From: Planctomycetaceae bacterium
GTDB lineage: Bacteria; Planctomycetota; Planctomycetia; Pirellulales; Thermoguttaceae
Assembly: GCA_012719125.1 (NCBI GenBank)
Contig: JAAYAY010000429.1
Location: 1-41,353 of the forward strand
Direction of reading: 5' to 3'
DNA length: 41,353 nt
Shown here: positions 8,805 through 16,729 of the stretch, one piece after another
How positions within the stretch are numbered: the first letter of the stretch is position 1
How the letters are laid out: every line of letters begins with the position of its first letter
The notes under the pieces: model-generated
Databases searched by the model: none
What the model saw: the letters and a program-made list of their open reading frames with translations, nothing else
Told to the model about the DNA's origin: nothing
Made by a program: the position numbers and the translations under genes

Positions 8805-9473
8805 ATGACGAAGAACAGCCCGAAACGCCGTTGGTTCCAGTTCCGACTGAGGACACTACTGATTGGCGTTCTGGTGCTCAGCCTGCCGTTGTCGTGGTTT
8901 GCCTGGAGGATGGAGAAGGCGAGAAAGCAGAGGGAGGCGGTGGAGGCACTCCAAAGCACCGGAATTTTCTTGGACTGGCAAATCGTCCGGGAATCGGAGC
9001 CGGGGGTCCCGACCTGGTTGGCTAAGCTCTTTGGCGACAGCTATCTTTTCGTCGAGGTGCGTCAGGTCATTTGGAACACGCAATCCAACTGGAAGCCCGT
9101 CCGAGACGAGCACATGATTCACCTGGCAGACCTGCCCGATCTCCGGCGGATCGCCGTCCCCACGTGTCGAGTTAGCGATGTAGGCGTCGAGCACCTGAAG
9201 GGACTGACGAACCTTCGGAGCCTGGACCTCTCTCGTACCGAAGTGACCGACGACGGCCTGAAGCACTTGAAGGAAATGAGTGAACTCCAGCACTTGTTTC
9301 TGAGCGGCACTCAGATTACGGACGGCGGACTGGAGTACCTCAAAGGGCTGGCTAACCTCAAGTGGCTGTCCCTCAAGGGCACTCAGGCCACCCCCGAAGG
9401 CGTCCAGAGGCTCCAAGAGGCACTACCCAACTGCAAGATCGAATACGATGAGACACTCGCTGTGATGCAATGA
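8805..9473 (+). CDS. Membrane-anchored leucine-rich-repeat protein
   Basis: A 222-residue protein that starts MTKNSPKRRWFQFRLRTLLI. A basic FQFRLRTLL segment directly before one hydrophobic helix (about residues 18-36) is a hallmark of planctomycete proteins and predicts an N-terminal anchor with the rest outside the cytoplasm. From about residue 120 to the end there are four LRR units of about 24 residues, for example LTNLRSLDLSRTEVTDDGLK and LANLKWLSLKGTQATPEG, of the type with a T-x-[IV]-[ST]-D-x-G turn. LRR domains bind proteins; no partner can be named. The in-frame extension upstream only translates the HSREGGNP repeat, so this ATG was chosen although it lacks a clear ribosome site. The next gene on the strand lies 480 bases away. 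Confidence 0.8.
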   Translation: MTKNSPKRRWFQFRLRTLLIGVLVLSLPLSWFAWRMEKARKQREAVEALQSTGIFLDWQIVRESEPGVPTWLAKLFGDSYLFVEVRQVIWNTQSNWKPVRDEHMIHLADLPDLRRIAVPTCRVSDVGVEHLKGLTNLRSLDLSRTEVTDDGLKHLKEMSELQHLFLSGTQITDGGLEYLKGLANLKWLSLKGTQATPEGVQRLQEALPNCKIEYDETLAVMQ

Positions 9474-9953
9474 CTACAACGGAAAAGTTGCCCTTTAACT
9501 CCCCGCTTGTGAAACGAATTGGCGAGATTGCCGTTTTCTGAAATAAAAATACCCCATGGGATAGGCGCACTATTCTCTATTCTTACCCGTTGTGGCAGAA
9601 GAGTTGTGGGAACACGGTCAGCAACAACGGCAGATGAGCGAGTCATGCAGGCACTCTCCGATCGCCGTCCGCAGAAGCAGAACCGACAGTCTTTCTCCAC
9701 ACGCCGTAAACCGGCCGGTCGACGTCAGGTAACAGACCGTGGCCTGCCCGTATCCCCGCCTCCGATCCCTCCGATGCCTCATGTTCAAAAACACCTCACT
9801 TGCCAAATTCACTCGGAGAGGGAAGATAGACCTGTGGTTAGGGGCGGCAAGGCTAGTCTCAAAACTCTCTTTGGGTTGGCGGGAACTGCTGCCACTGGCT
9901 ATCATCTGTACGACAGGCTGAAGGATGGTGATATCAATCGCACAGGACCCGAC
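9474..9953. other. Intergenic stretch without a supported gene
   Basis: This 480-base gap is visibly richer in A and T than its surroundings, especially 9530-9600. It contains copy 2 of the dispersed motif (9760-9786). An open frame continues upstream from the lipoprotein gene through the last part, but it has no start with a ribosome site and no recognisable protein pattern. No RNA gene or terminator is evident. Confidence 0.5.
9760..9786 (+). repeat. Dispersed intergenic motif, copy 2 of 3
   Basis: CTCCGATCCCTC followed by CGATGCCTCATGTTC, matching the copy at 5229-5258 except for small changes in the middle. Intergenic, same strand as copy 1. Confidence 0.5.
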
Positions 9954-11030
9954 ATGCATCGCAGGTTGCTACTGATCGTCTCGTTGACTTTGCTTGGTGC
10001 CGCCAACACAGGCTGTGGTGCTAAGTCACAGCCACTGCCAGAAGTCGCTCCACCATCTGAAGTGCTGCCGGAGAAGGCTCCCATCAAAGTGGAGGCTGCT
10101 GAAATGTCAACCGAGTACCCAAACGCGACGGAAAACGTTGCGTACAACACAACCCTTGACGAGTGTCGAATCGATCCGAGCGAGCTAAGGTATGTGAACA
10201 CGGATCCGTCCAAATCTGCGGCAACTTCGGACGAGTATTGCGACATTCGCGATCTCGCGTTCTCCGAAATCAGCCGATTCCTCCAAGCGAAGCACTTCCC
10301 CGAGTTGGATGATCTCCATAGGCGCTTGTTCAAGGAATCGAGTTTCGGGGAGTATCGCGGTGATCGTACACTCGATCTCCCGCTGACGGACGAACGAATG
10401 GTCAATTCGGAATTCATTCAGTTGATTCAGTCCACAGTATTGAACTTCTATCCACTCTGGCGATTGAGGTTTGGCACCCGTGAACAGGAGTTGACCGCCG
10501 TAATCTATCCCGATGCCTTGAGCCTCGGCAAGGCGGTCTACTCGACGCCTGGAGGGATTGAACTGGAGACGGGATTGACACAGTGGCGCAACGCTGTCCG
10601 AGAAGCGTTCGACACGAAGTGGGGGCCGCAAATCAAGCAGTTGGCGGTGGTGAAGGCTCGCCTTCCCAAAATGCTGAGCCAGCCGAGTGAACGCCCGTTC
10701 CGGGTCATTGCTGCATTCCCGTCGCGGGGGCCAGTTTCGAATCGCTCATGCGTATGGCTGCTCGTTCCGGGAACGGCGAAGTGGGAGTATGCCATTGAGG
10801 ATCCGGCGCCCGCGCCAGAAATGAAGTATGGTGCTCACGCAGGCACATACCCGGTACACGCTGGGGGCGTAGTCGGTGAACGTTTCTGGCGAGGAGACGA
10901 TCCTCTCTTCTGGGCTGAGGAGACTGTCTTCAATATAACGCCACTGCCGAAAGACATAATAGTGACCCATCTCGAATCGGGGCAGACCTATCGTGTTTCA
11001 TTGAGCGAGTTGGAGAAATTGGAGGAATGA
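9954..11030 (+). CDS. Probable lipoprotein of unknown function
   Basis: A 358-residue protein with an N-terminal signal: MHRRLLLIVSLTLLGAANTG followed by Cys. A charged start, a hydrophobic core and a Cys suggest a lipoprotein, but NTGC is a poor lipobox (L-A-G-C is usual), so plain secretion is possible. I do not recognise the mature domain. It is mixed polar and acidic, with a Pro-rich linker after the Cys (SQPLPEVAPPSEVLPEKAPI) and no further membrane segment. Codon choice is less GC-biased than in neighbours and the gene follows an A/T-rich gap, which would fit recent acquisition. The start was chosen for the signal peptide; the open frame runs about 145 codons further upstream without protein-like content. 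Confidence 0.6.
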   Translation: MHRRLLLIVSLTLLGAANTGCGAKSQPLPEVAPPSEVLPEKAPIKVEAAEMSTEYPNATENVAYNTTLDECRIDPSELRYVNTDPSKSAATSDEYCDIRDLAFSEISRFLQAKHFPELDDLHRRLFKESSFGEYRGDRTLDLPLTDERMVNSEFIQLIQSTVLNFYPLWRLRFGTREQELTAVIYPDALSLGKAVYSTPGGIELETGLTQWRNAVREAFDTKWGPQIKQLAVVKARLPKMLSQPSERPFRVIAAFPSRGPVSNRSCVWLLVPGTAKWEYAIEDPAPAPEMKYGAHAGTYPVHAGGVVGERFWRGDDPLFWAEETVFNITPLPKDIIVTHLESGQTYRVSLSELEKLEE

Positions 11031-11090
11031 CGGCCGGCCGCGCGGCGTCGGTGCCCCCGAGTAACCCGGCAAACCACTCACCGCGTGCCG

Positions 11091-11109
11091 CTGCTTGCTG
11101 GCCAAGCAG
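11091..11109. repeat. Short hairpin after the lipoprotein gene
   Basis: CTGCTTG, five bases, CAAGCAG forms a 7-bp stem about 60 bases after the stop codon. It has no T run, so it is more likely a repeat relic than an intrinsic terminator. The remaining 11031-11511 is C-rich, shows weak repeat-like text and no supported gene. Confidence 0.4.
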
Positions 11110-11511
11110 GGCTGAGTAACGTTAAATAATCCACCCCATAACGCCTTGTCTTACCATAACGGTGGTGAGTCGGCCTCCGTCTTCCCATTTCCCCCTCGGT
11201 GCTCCCACTCCTTGGCAAACCAGCAGTACCACACGACGACGCGACTCAACAACGCATCCCCACCGCCAATTCCCCTGCCCGAGCAATTCCCCTGCCTTCA
11301 ACGCTTTCCCCCGACGCCTTACCGTGCAGCCCGCTCCGTCAAGAGCAATGAGCCTCATGAACGGCCTGCGCTGGAGAACCAAGCTGCGAGGCGTGCGACC
11401 GTTCCGGCAAGGTTTGCCCAACTGAAACAACTGGCCGGGCTGCGGGCAGAATTGCCCATTCCGCCGGGTGTCGCCGGGCCGCTCGCGCGGCGGCGCGCTA
11501 TCCTTCCAATG

Positions 11512-11529
11512 GAGTGCTGCGCAGCACTC
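11512..11529. promoter_or_regulatory. Perfect 18-bp palindrome just before a lipase-like gene
   Basis: GAGTGCTGCGCAGCACTC is perfectly self-complementary and ends 16 bases before the ATG, immediately upstream of the GCAGGAGG ribosome site. A palindrome of this length and place could be the operator of a dimeric repressor, or an mRNA hairpin affecting translation. No regulator gene is adjacent. Confidence 0.5.
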
Positions 11530-11545
11530 GCGGCAGGAGGCCCGT

Positions 11546-13312
11546 ATGACCCGCAAAACCCTCAGACCTCTTCTGGCCAGGAAGAACGGTTTGCGCTCGC
11601 CGCCGGCAAGCGCAATGGTCGCAGCGCTCACTGCTCTGACGCTGGCGGGCTGCTCTCCTTTCAACGAGATTCTTCGCAACCGCTCGGTCTGCGATGCCGT
11701 CCACTCCTGGCGAAACTTCCATAGCGCCGCCAGCATCGCCGACGCCCGGGCGGCCGCGTTCTGGGCGGGACAGCACGAGCGGGCCGGATCGGCGGAGTGC
11801 GTCGATCTCTACTTCCTGGCGGCCAAGCTGAGCTGCGCTGAAGGGGGCGTCATCTCGTCGGGCCAGTCGGCGCCCGAAGTGCAGACCGTCTATCACGAGA
11901 GCCTGGCCGGGCTGATCCGCACGGCTCAACAGTATGGGCGATACGATCCAATCCAGGGGATTCGCCTTCAGAAGAACGGGGCTGCGACTGCGGTCCCGAT
12001 CAGTTATCACGGCTTCAACTGGCGGCCGGGCGATTTCAACCGGCTGGTCATCGCCGATCGGTTCGTCCGCACGCGGCTGAAAACGCAGTACTATCGCGAC
12101 GGCATCGGCGTCCCGCTCATCGCCATCCGGGAGCGGGAAGCGCCCGAACGGTTCTACACCGGGCGGAGCCACTTCGCGGCCACCGCCAATCTCAAGTGCC
12201 ATAGCGACGCGGCGCAAAACCGGCCCGGCTGGGTGCTCGAATTGGCGAATCCCTATGCGATCGAGTGCACCGATTTCGGCGGGCAATCGCTGCGGCTGGC
12301 CGCCGACTACTCGGCCGCGTCGCGCTACATCATCGAGCGAGAAAAACGCACCTACCTGCGAAACTTCGTCTGGGTCGACAGCCGGACCGCCGAACCGAAA
12401 CTGATCTTTCTCGAACCTTATCAGCCGGGCAAGATCCCGCTCGTCTTCGTTCACGGGCTGCTCTCCGACCCCATGACCTGGGCCGAACTCTACGAGTCGA
12501 TCAAGATCGATCCCGAACTGCGGGATCGGTACCAGTTCTGGGCCTTCCAGTATCCGACGGGCGCCGTGTTTCTCAGGTCGGCCGCCAACCTGCGGCGGGA
12601 ACTGGACGCTGCCGTCGCCTGCGCCGATCCCGAAGGCTGCGATCCGGCCCTGTCGCAGATGGTCCTCGTCGGCCACAGCATGGGCGGACTCCTCTCGAAA
12701 CTCCAAGTCACTTCGTCCGGCGATCAACTCTGGCGCTCCTTCGCCAACCGACCGCTCGAAAGCCTGCAAGCCTCGCCCCTGGTGCACGACCGGTTGCAGG
12801 AGATGTTCTTCTTCGACCCGTCGCCTCACATCCGGCGGGTGGTGTTCATCGGCACGCCCCACAACGGCTCCAGCCTGGCCACCCGATCGATCGGGCGTCT
12901 CAGCTCCTACATCGTCCGCATGCCCGACGCCGACGAGCGGGAATACAGCGCCTTCCTGGCCGCCAACCCGGGCGTGATCCACCCCTTCGCCGCCCGGCGG
13001 ATTCCCACCAGCGTCGATATGCTGGAGCCGAACAATCCGATCCTCGGCGCGATGGCCCATCTGCCCGCGGCGCCGTGCGTGGCCGCCCACTCGATTGTCG
13101 GAACCGGTGGTTGCACGCTCCGGCGCGAGCGGTCCGACGGCGTCGTGCCCGTCGACAGCGCTCGGACCCCCGGCGTCGAAAGCGAACTGTTCGTCGACGA
13201 GGACCACGAAGATCTGCACCGCAGTCCGGAGACCGCCCGCGAAGTCGTGCGGATCCTCCGCCGGCACTTGCAGGTCTGCTCGCTGACGGCGATCGGTCAA
13301 GAGAGCCGTTGA
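11546..13312 (+). CDS. Lipase/esterase-like alpha/beta hydrolase lipoprotein
   Basis: A 588-residue protein with a classic lipoprotein signal: a basic start, then MVAALTALTLAGC with a good lipobox. About 280 residues of N-terminal region without a recognised domain precede the hydrolase. The hydrolase begins with PLVFVHGLLSDPMTW (oxyanion HG motif), has the nucleophile elbow LVGHSMGGLLS with Ser378, a second hydrolase-like strand VVFIGTPHNGSSLA, and near the end DGVVPVDSAR (acidic residue) and DHEDLHRS (candidate His). This is the arrangement of PGAP1/triacylglycerol-lipase-type hydrolases that act on large lipid-like substrates. The start is supported by a GCAGGAGG site seven bases upstream. 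It probably sits on the outer membrane or in the periplasm. The substrate is unknown. Confidence 0.75.
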   Translation: MTRKTLRPLLARKNGLRSPPASAMVAALTALTLAGCSPFNEILRNRSVCDAVHSWRNFHSAASIADARAAAFWAGQHERAGSAECVDLYFLAAKLSCAEGGVISSGQSAPEVQTVYHESLAGLIRTAQQYGRYDPIQGIRLQKNGAATAVPISYHGFNWRPGDFNRLVIADRFVRTRLKTQYYRDGIGVPLIAIREREAPERFYTGRSHFAATANLKCHSDAAQNRPGWVLELANPYAIECTDFGGQSLRLAADYSAASRYIIEREKRTYLRNFVWVDSRTAEPKLIFLEPYQPGKIPLVFVHGLLSDPMTWAELYESIKIDPELRDRYQFWAFQYPTGAVFLRSAANLRRELDAAVACADPEGCDPALSQMVLVGHSMGGLLSKLQVTSSGDQLWRSFANRPLESLQASPLVHDRLQEMFFFDPSPHIRRVVFIGTPHNGSSLATRSIGRLSSYIVRMPDADEREYSAFLAANPGVIHPFAARRIPTSVDMLEPNNPILGAMAHLPAAPCVAAHSIVGTGGCTLRRERSDGVVPVDSARTPGVESELFVDEDHEDLHRSPETAREVVRILRRHLQVCSLTAIGQESR

Positions 13313-13353
13313 TCTCCCCCCCATCCCCCACAAAAACACCCCGCCTGTCGTCG

Positions 13354-13391
13354 CACCCCCAATCCAGGGGTGTTCAATTCTTGTATTGAAC
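13354..13391. terminator. Two back-to-back hairpins after the lipase-like gene
   Basis: CACCCCC-AATCCA-GGGGTG (13354-13372) is followed directly by GTTCAAT-TCTTGT-ATTGAAC (13372-13391). They lie about 40 bases after the stop codon. The first has a GC-rich stem but no T run on the + strand, so termination activity is only possible. Confidence 0.4.
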
Positions 13392-13413
13392 TCAAGCCCC
13401 GAATCCATATAAT
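13386..13413 (+). promoter_or_regulatory. Sigma-70-like promoter candidate
   Basis: TTGAAC and TATAAT are separated by 16 bases in an unusually A/T-rich pocket. The match is good, but the nearest downstream gene (GH127) starts more than 800 bases away, so it would drive a long leader, a non-coding RNA or nothing. Its -35 overlaps the hairpin at 13372-13391. Confidence 0.3.
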
Positions 13414-13455
13414 TGGGAAGTGTACGAATGTATATACAACCAACCCAGACCCCAA

Positions 13456-13717
13456 GATCAGCGCCGATGAGCGTCGATAAGCGTTCCCCTTTCCCGGTCT
13501 TCCGCCCCGCCCGCCCCTCAGTCCGCACCGGCATGCAACCCAAGACCAAGCGTCCAGGCCACAATACTGCCGGAAAAGCGTTGCTGCTGCCCAACTCCAC
13601 CAAGAGAACTCACTACCGCCGCAGATATTGGCAAAACAGCCTCTTCGTTGACCAACTCCCAAAAGCTCCAGGATTAGTGCCGATGAGCGTCGATACGCGT
13701 TCCCCATTTCCCCGTCC
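13456..13717. repeat. Diverged direct repeat pair (GNAYRRSSALIL type)
   Basis: About 45 bases at 13456-13500 recur at 13672-13717; the shared core is GCCGATGAGCGTCGATA followed by CGCGTTCCCC or AGCGTTCCCC. On the minus strand both translate as GNAYRRSSALIL, a phrase I recall from spurious intergenic ORFs in related genomes. No gene is supported between 13313 and 14239. Confidence 0.6.
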
Positions 13718-13957
13718 CCGCTCTCCACCCCCAGCCGCCCCTCGGCCTCTCATAGCTTTCGTCCCTTTCGTGACTCCTCTTCTTCCCCTTACCCCCATGG
13801 AGAGGTGTATCGTGCCTGCGCCGCCCCAGAATCGCCGTAAACCCTTGCTCCACAATACTATAGCCGTCAGATGGCACATGCACCTATCGATCGACAACCG
13901 AACCACTCACACCCACCATCCGCAACCATTTCTCGCAAGAAAACATCTCAATCACAA

Positions 13958-14134
13958 CCCGACGCGTAAGCGAGGAAACGAGCATCACCCGACGCGTAAG
14001 CGAGGAAACGCAGCATCACCCGACGCGTAAGCGAGGAAACGCCGCATCACCCGACGCGTAAGCGAGGATAGGTATTGTAACCCGACGCGTAAGCGAGGAA
14101 ATGTATTGTAACCCGACGCGTAAGCGAGGAAACG
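13958..14134 (+). repeat. Array 1: six copies of an 18-bp direct repeat, 31-bp period
   Basis: The unit CCCGACGCGTAAGCGAGG starts at 13958, 13988, 14019, 14050, 14081 and 14112: spacings of 30, 31, 31, 31 and 31. Most copies continue with AAA. The spacers fall into two kinds, GCATCA-type in the first half and TATTGTAA-type in the second, so spacers are repeated too. The array ends 105 bases before the GH127 start. This is not a CRISPR: spacers are about 10 bases and shared, and no cas gene is present. Confidence 0.9.
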
Positions 14135-14239
14135 TATTGTAACCAGAAACATTCCCCTGCTTTCCTCTTTCACGAATCCCTCATTTGCCCGATCATGAAA
14201 GCCAACTTGTCTTCCCTGTCCTCGTCAAAGGGCCAACCC

Positions 14240-16306
14240 ATGAAACCCCACCGCACGACCTTGTTCACTTCCTTGGCTGTCCTCTCTTGTTTCGCTGCAC
14301 CCATTCCCGCCGCCCAGCGCGACTACGGCCTGATCAAGACCGACCGCAGCCCGCATGCGGCGGTGCAGAGCGTCGACCTTGGCGCCGTCCGCTGGACCGG
14401 CGGGTTCTGGGGCGAGCGGTTCGACCAGTGCCGCGACGTCACCCTGCCCCGGCTCTGGGAACTGGCCGGGCCCTGGGCCTGGCACAATATGCTGGTGGCC
14501 GCCGGGCTCAAACAGGGCGAGGCCAAGGGCTGCGACTGGCAAGACGCCTGGATCTACAAGTGGATCGAGTCGGCCTGCTACGTCTACACCCAAACCCGCG
14601 ACCCGAACCTGCTCGAACAGATGGACGAGGTGATCGCCGTCGTCGCCAAGGCCCAGCAGCCCGACGGCTACCTGGCCACCCAGGTGACGCTCCGCAACCG
14701 CGATCGCTTCACCAGCTACCGCTTTCACGAAGTCTACACGATGGGCCACCTGATGTCGGCCGCCTGCGTCCATCATCGCATCACCGACAAGGCCAACTTC
14801 CTGAACGTCGCCCAGAAGGTCGGCGACTTCCTGCACAAGAAATACACGACCGGCAAGAATCCCTATCTGATCAATTGCCCGATCAATCCGTCGGCGATCA
14901 TGGGGGCGGTCGAACTGTACCGCACGACCGGCGAGAAGCACTACCTCGAACTGGCCAACATCCTTATCGACAACCGGGGCAAGAAGCGGGGCGAGGTGCC
15001 GCGTCTCCCCTGGGGCGCGGCCGGGGGCAACACCGACCTGAACCAGGACCGCACGCCGCTGCGCCAGTCGACCGAGGTCGTCGGCCACGCCGTCTTCTGG
15101 TCCTACCTGTTCGCCGGAGCCGCCGACGCCTACATCGAGACGGGCGACCCGTCGCTGACCGCGGCCCTCGAGCGGCTGTGGCAAGACCTGGCCGAGGGCA
15201 AGACCTACATTCACGGCGGCGTCTCGCCCGTCCACAAGGGGCTCTCCAACCGCAGCTACGGGCCCGGGGAGCGAACCATTCTCAACGACGAGGTCCACGA
15301 GGCCTCGGGCCTCCCCTTCGACCTGCCCAACGCGACCGCCTACAACGAAACCTGCGGCCAGATCGGCAACCTCATGTGGAACTGGCGAATGCTCGTCATC
15401 CAGCCCGAGGCCCGTTTCGCCGACCTGATGGAGAAGACCCTCTACAACTCGATCCTCTCCGGCGTGGAGGTCGACGGCGAAGGCTGGACCTACACCAACC
15501 CGCTCCGCTGGCACGGCCCGGGCCACGAACTACTCAGCAACGACGCCCATGTGCGATTCGACCCGGGCGAGAAGAACATCTGCTGCCCCACCAACCTCCT
15601 CCGCACCGTCGCCGGCTGGCACGGCTATCTCTACACCACCGACCAGGCCGGCCTGTGGGTCCATCACTACGGGGCCAATCGGGCAACCATCGCCCTGCCC
15701 GGCGGCGGATCGGTCGAGCTGGCTATGGAGACCGAATATCCATGGAACGGCAACGTCAAACTGCGACTGGACAAAGTCGACTCGCCAGGCGAGTTTGCTA
15801 TCCGTCTGCGAGTGCCCGAATGGACCAGGCATGCTTCGGTCACCGTCAACGGCCAGGCCGCACCGGTCGAGGCGTCGCCCGGCAGCTACGCCGAACTGAA
15901 GCGGGTGTGGAAGCCGGGTGACGCGATCGAGTTGAACCTCCCCATGCCGGTCCGCATGATGGTCGCCCGGCCGCGGCTGGAGCAGGCTCGCGGGCAGGTC
16001 GCGGTCAGTCGCGGCCCGATCGTCTACTGCCTCGAATCGATCGACTTGCCCGAGGGCGTGTCGATCGACCAGGTGGCGATCCCCCGCGACGCTGCCTGGG
16101 AGGTGAAACATGAACCCGACCTGCTCGGCGGCGTAACCACCCTCAGTACCCAGGCACTGGCCTTACCGGCCCTTGGTCCGGAAGGCCCGCTCTACCAGGA
16201 ATTGCCCCAAGGCGAGATCAAGACCATCCCCGTCCGCCTCATCCCCTACTACGCCTGGAACAACCGCGGCGAACCGGAAATGACCATCTGGCTGACACTC
16301 CGATAA
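14240..16306 (+). CDS. GH127 family beta-L-arabinofuranosidase-like enzyme, secreted
   Basis: A 688-residue protein with a signal peptide (MKPHRTTLFTSLAVLSCFAA). It reads as GH127 throughout: GGFWGERFDQCRDVTLPRLW near the start, an (alpha/alpha)6 barrel, and a beta-sandwich C-terminus. The metal and catalytic residues of the Bifidobacterium enzyme HypBA1 (Glu322, Glu338, Cys340, Cys417, Cys418) align with Glu354, Glu370, Cys372, Cys448 and Cys449, with matching spacing; they lie in DEVHEASG, YNETCGQIGN and NICCPTN. In this family a zinc-bound cysteine is the nucleophile and releases L-arabinofuranose from beta-linked glycans. All key residues are present, so it should be active. An in-frame ATG 45 bases upstream gives a less typical signal. 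The gene stands alone between two arrays of the same short repeat. Confidence 0.87.
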   Translation: MKPHRTTLFTSLAVLSCFAAPIPAAQRDYGLIKTDRSPHAAVQSVDLGAVRWTGGFWGERFDQCRDVTLPRLWELAGPWAWHNMLVAAGLKQGEAKGCDWQDAWIYKWIESACYVYTQTRDPNLLEQMDEVIAVVAKAQQPDGYLATQVTLRNRDRFTSYRFHEVYTMGHLMSAACVHHRITDKANFLNVAQKVGDFLHKKYTTGKNPYLINCPINPSAIMGAVELYRTTGEKHYLELANILIDNRGKKRGEVPRLPWGAAGGNTDLNQDRTPLRQSTEVVGHAVFWSYLFAGAADAYIETGDPSLTAALERLWQDLAEGKTYIHGGVSPVHKGLSNRSYGPGERTILNDEVHEASGLPFDLPNATAYNETCGQIGNLMWNWRMLVIQPEARFADLMEKTLYNSILSGVEVDGEGWTYTNPLRWHGPGHELLSNDAHVRFDPGEKNICCPTNLLRTVAGWHGYLYTTDQAGLWVHHYGANRATIALPGGGSVELAMETEYPWNGNVKLRLDKVDSPGEFAIRLRVPEWTRHASVTVNGQAAPVEASPGSYAELKRVWKPGDAIELNLPMPVRMMVARPRLEQARGQVAVSRGPIVYCLESIDLPEGVSIDQVAIPRDAAWEVKHEPDLLGGVTTLSTQALALPALGPEGPLYQELPQGEIKTIPVRLIPYYAWNNRGEPEMTIWLTLR

Positions 16307-16318
16307 CCCCCATTCCAA

Positions 16319-16655
16319 CCCGACGCGTAAGCGAGGCCAAACGACCTCCCATCCATTCCATCCCCACGCGTAAGCGAGCCCCAACAACCCAACGCGTAAG
16401 CGAGGCCAAACGACGCCCCATCCATTCCAACCCGACGCGTAAGCGAGCCCCAACAACCCAACGCGTAAGCGAGGCCAAACGACGCCCCATCCATTCCAAC
16501 CCGACGCGTAAGCGAGCCCCAACAACCCGACGCGTAAGCGAGGCCAAACGACGCCCCATCCATTCCATCCCCACGCGTAAGCGAGCCCCAACAACCCGAC
16601 GCGTAAGCGAGGACAAACGACGTCCCATCCATTTCAACCCAACGCGTAAGCGAGG
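16319..16655 (+). repeat. Array 2: ten copies of the same repeat in a 69-bp composite unit
   Basis: Copies of CCC[GA]ACGCGTAAGCGAG (some CCCCACGCG) start at 16319, 16362, 16388, 16431, 16457, 16500, 16526, 16569, 16595 and 16638. The spacings alternate exactly: 43, 26, 43, 26, 43, 26, 43, 26, 43. The true unit is therefore 69 bp with two copies of the core and two fixed spacers (one based on CCATCCATTCCA, one on CCCAACAA), repeated about four and a half times. It begins 13 bases after the GH127 stop codon. Because 69 is a multiple of three, all minus-strand frames stay open and give false ORFs with a 23-residue repeat. Confidence 0.9.
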
Positions 16656-16685
16656 ACCGACGACATCCCATCTCGTTCCTAGCTT

Positions 16686-16715
16686 GCCTGTTTGAAGAAT
16701 CCACAGGCTTCTTCA
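16686..16715 (-). terminator. Weak hairpin after the HEAT lipoprotein gene
   Basis: TGAAGAA ... TTCTTCA (16693-16715) and an overlapping alternative GCCTGT ... ACAGGC (16686-16708) can form mutually exclusive hairpins just after the minus-strand stop codon. The stems are short and there is no T run, so a terminator role is tentative. Confidence 0.3.
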
Positions 16716-16729
16716 TCCGTCATTCGTAC

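Noticed and set aside
11498-13603. Minus-strand ORF of 701 codons opposite the lipase-like gene
   Set aside because: It is the antisense image of a real gene with lipobox and GHSMGG motif; its own translation shows no fold pattern.
13958-16655. CRISPR arrays
   Set aside because: Regular direct repeats are present, but spacers are only 8-25 bases and are themselves repeated, and there is no cas gene or leader in the window.
16163-16716. Three overlapping minus-strand ORFs rich in GLAYASG/SLTRRV-type repeats
   Set aside because: They translate array 2 in three frames. The frames stay open only because the 69-bp period is a multiple of three; they lack starts with ribosome sites.
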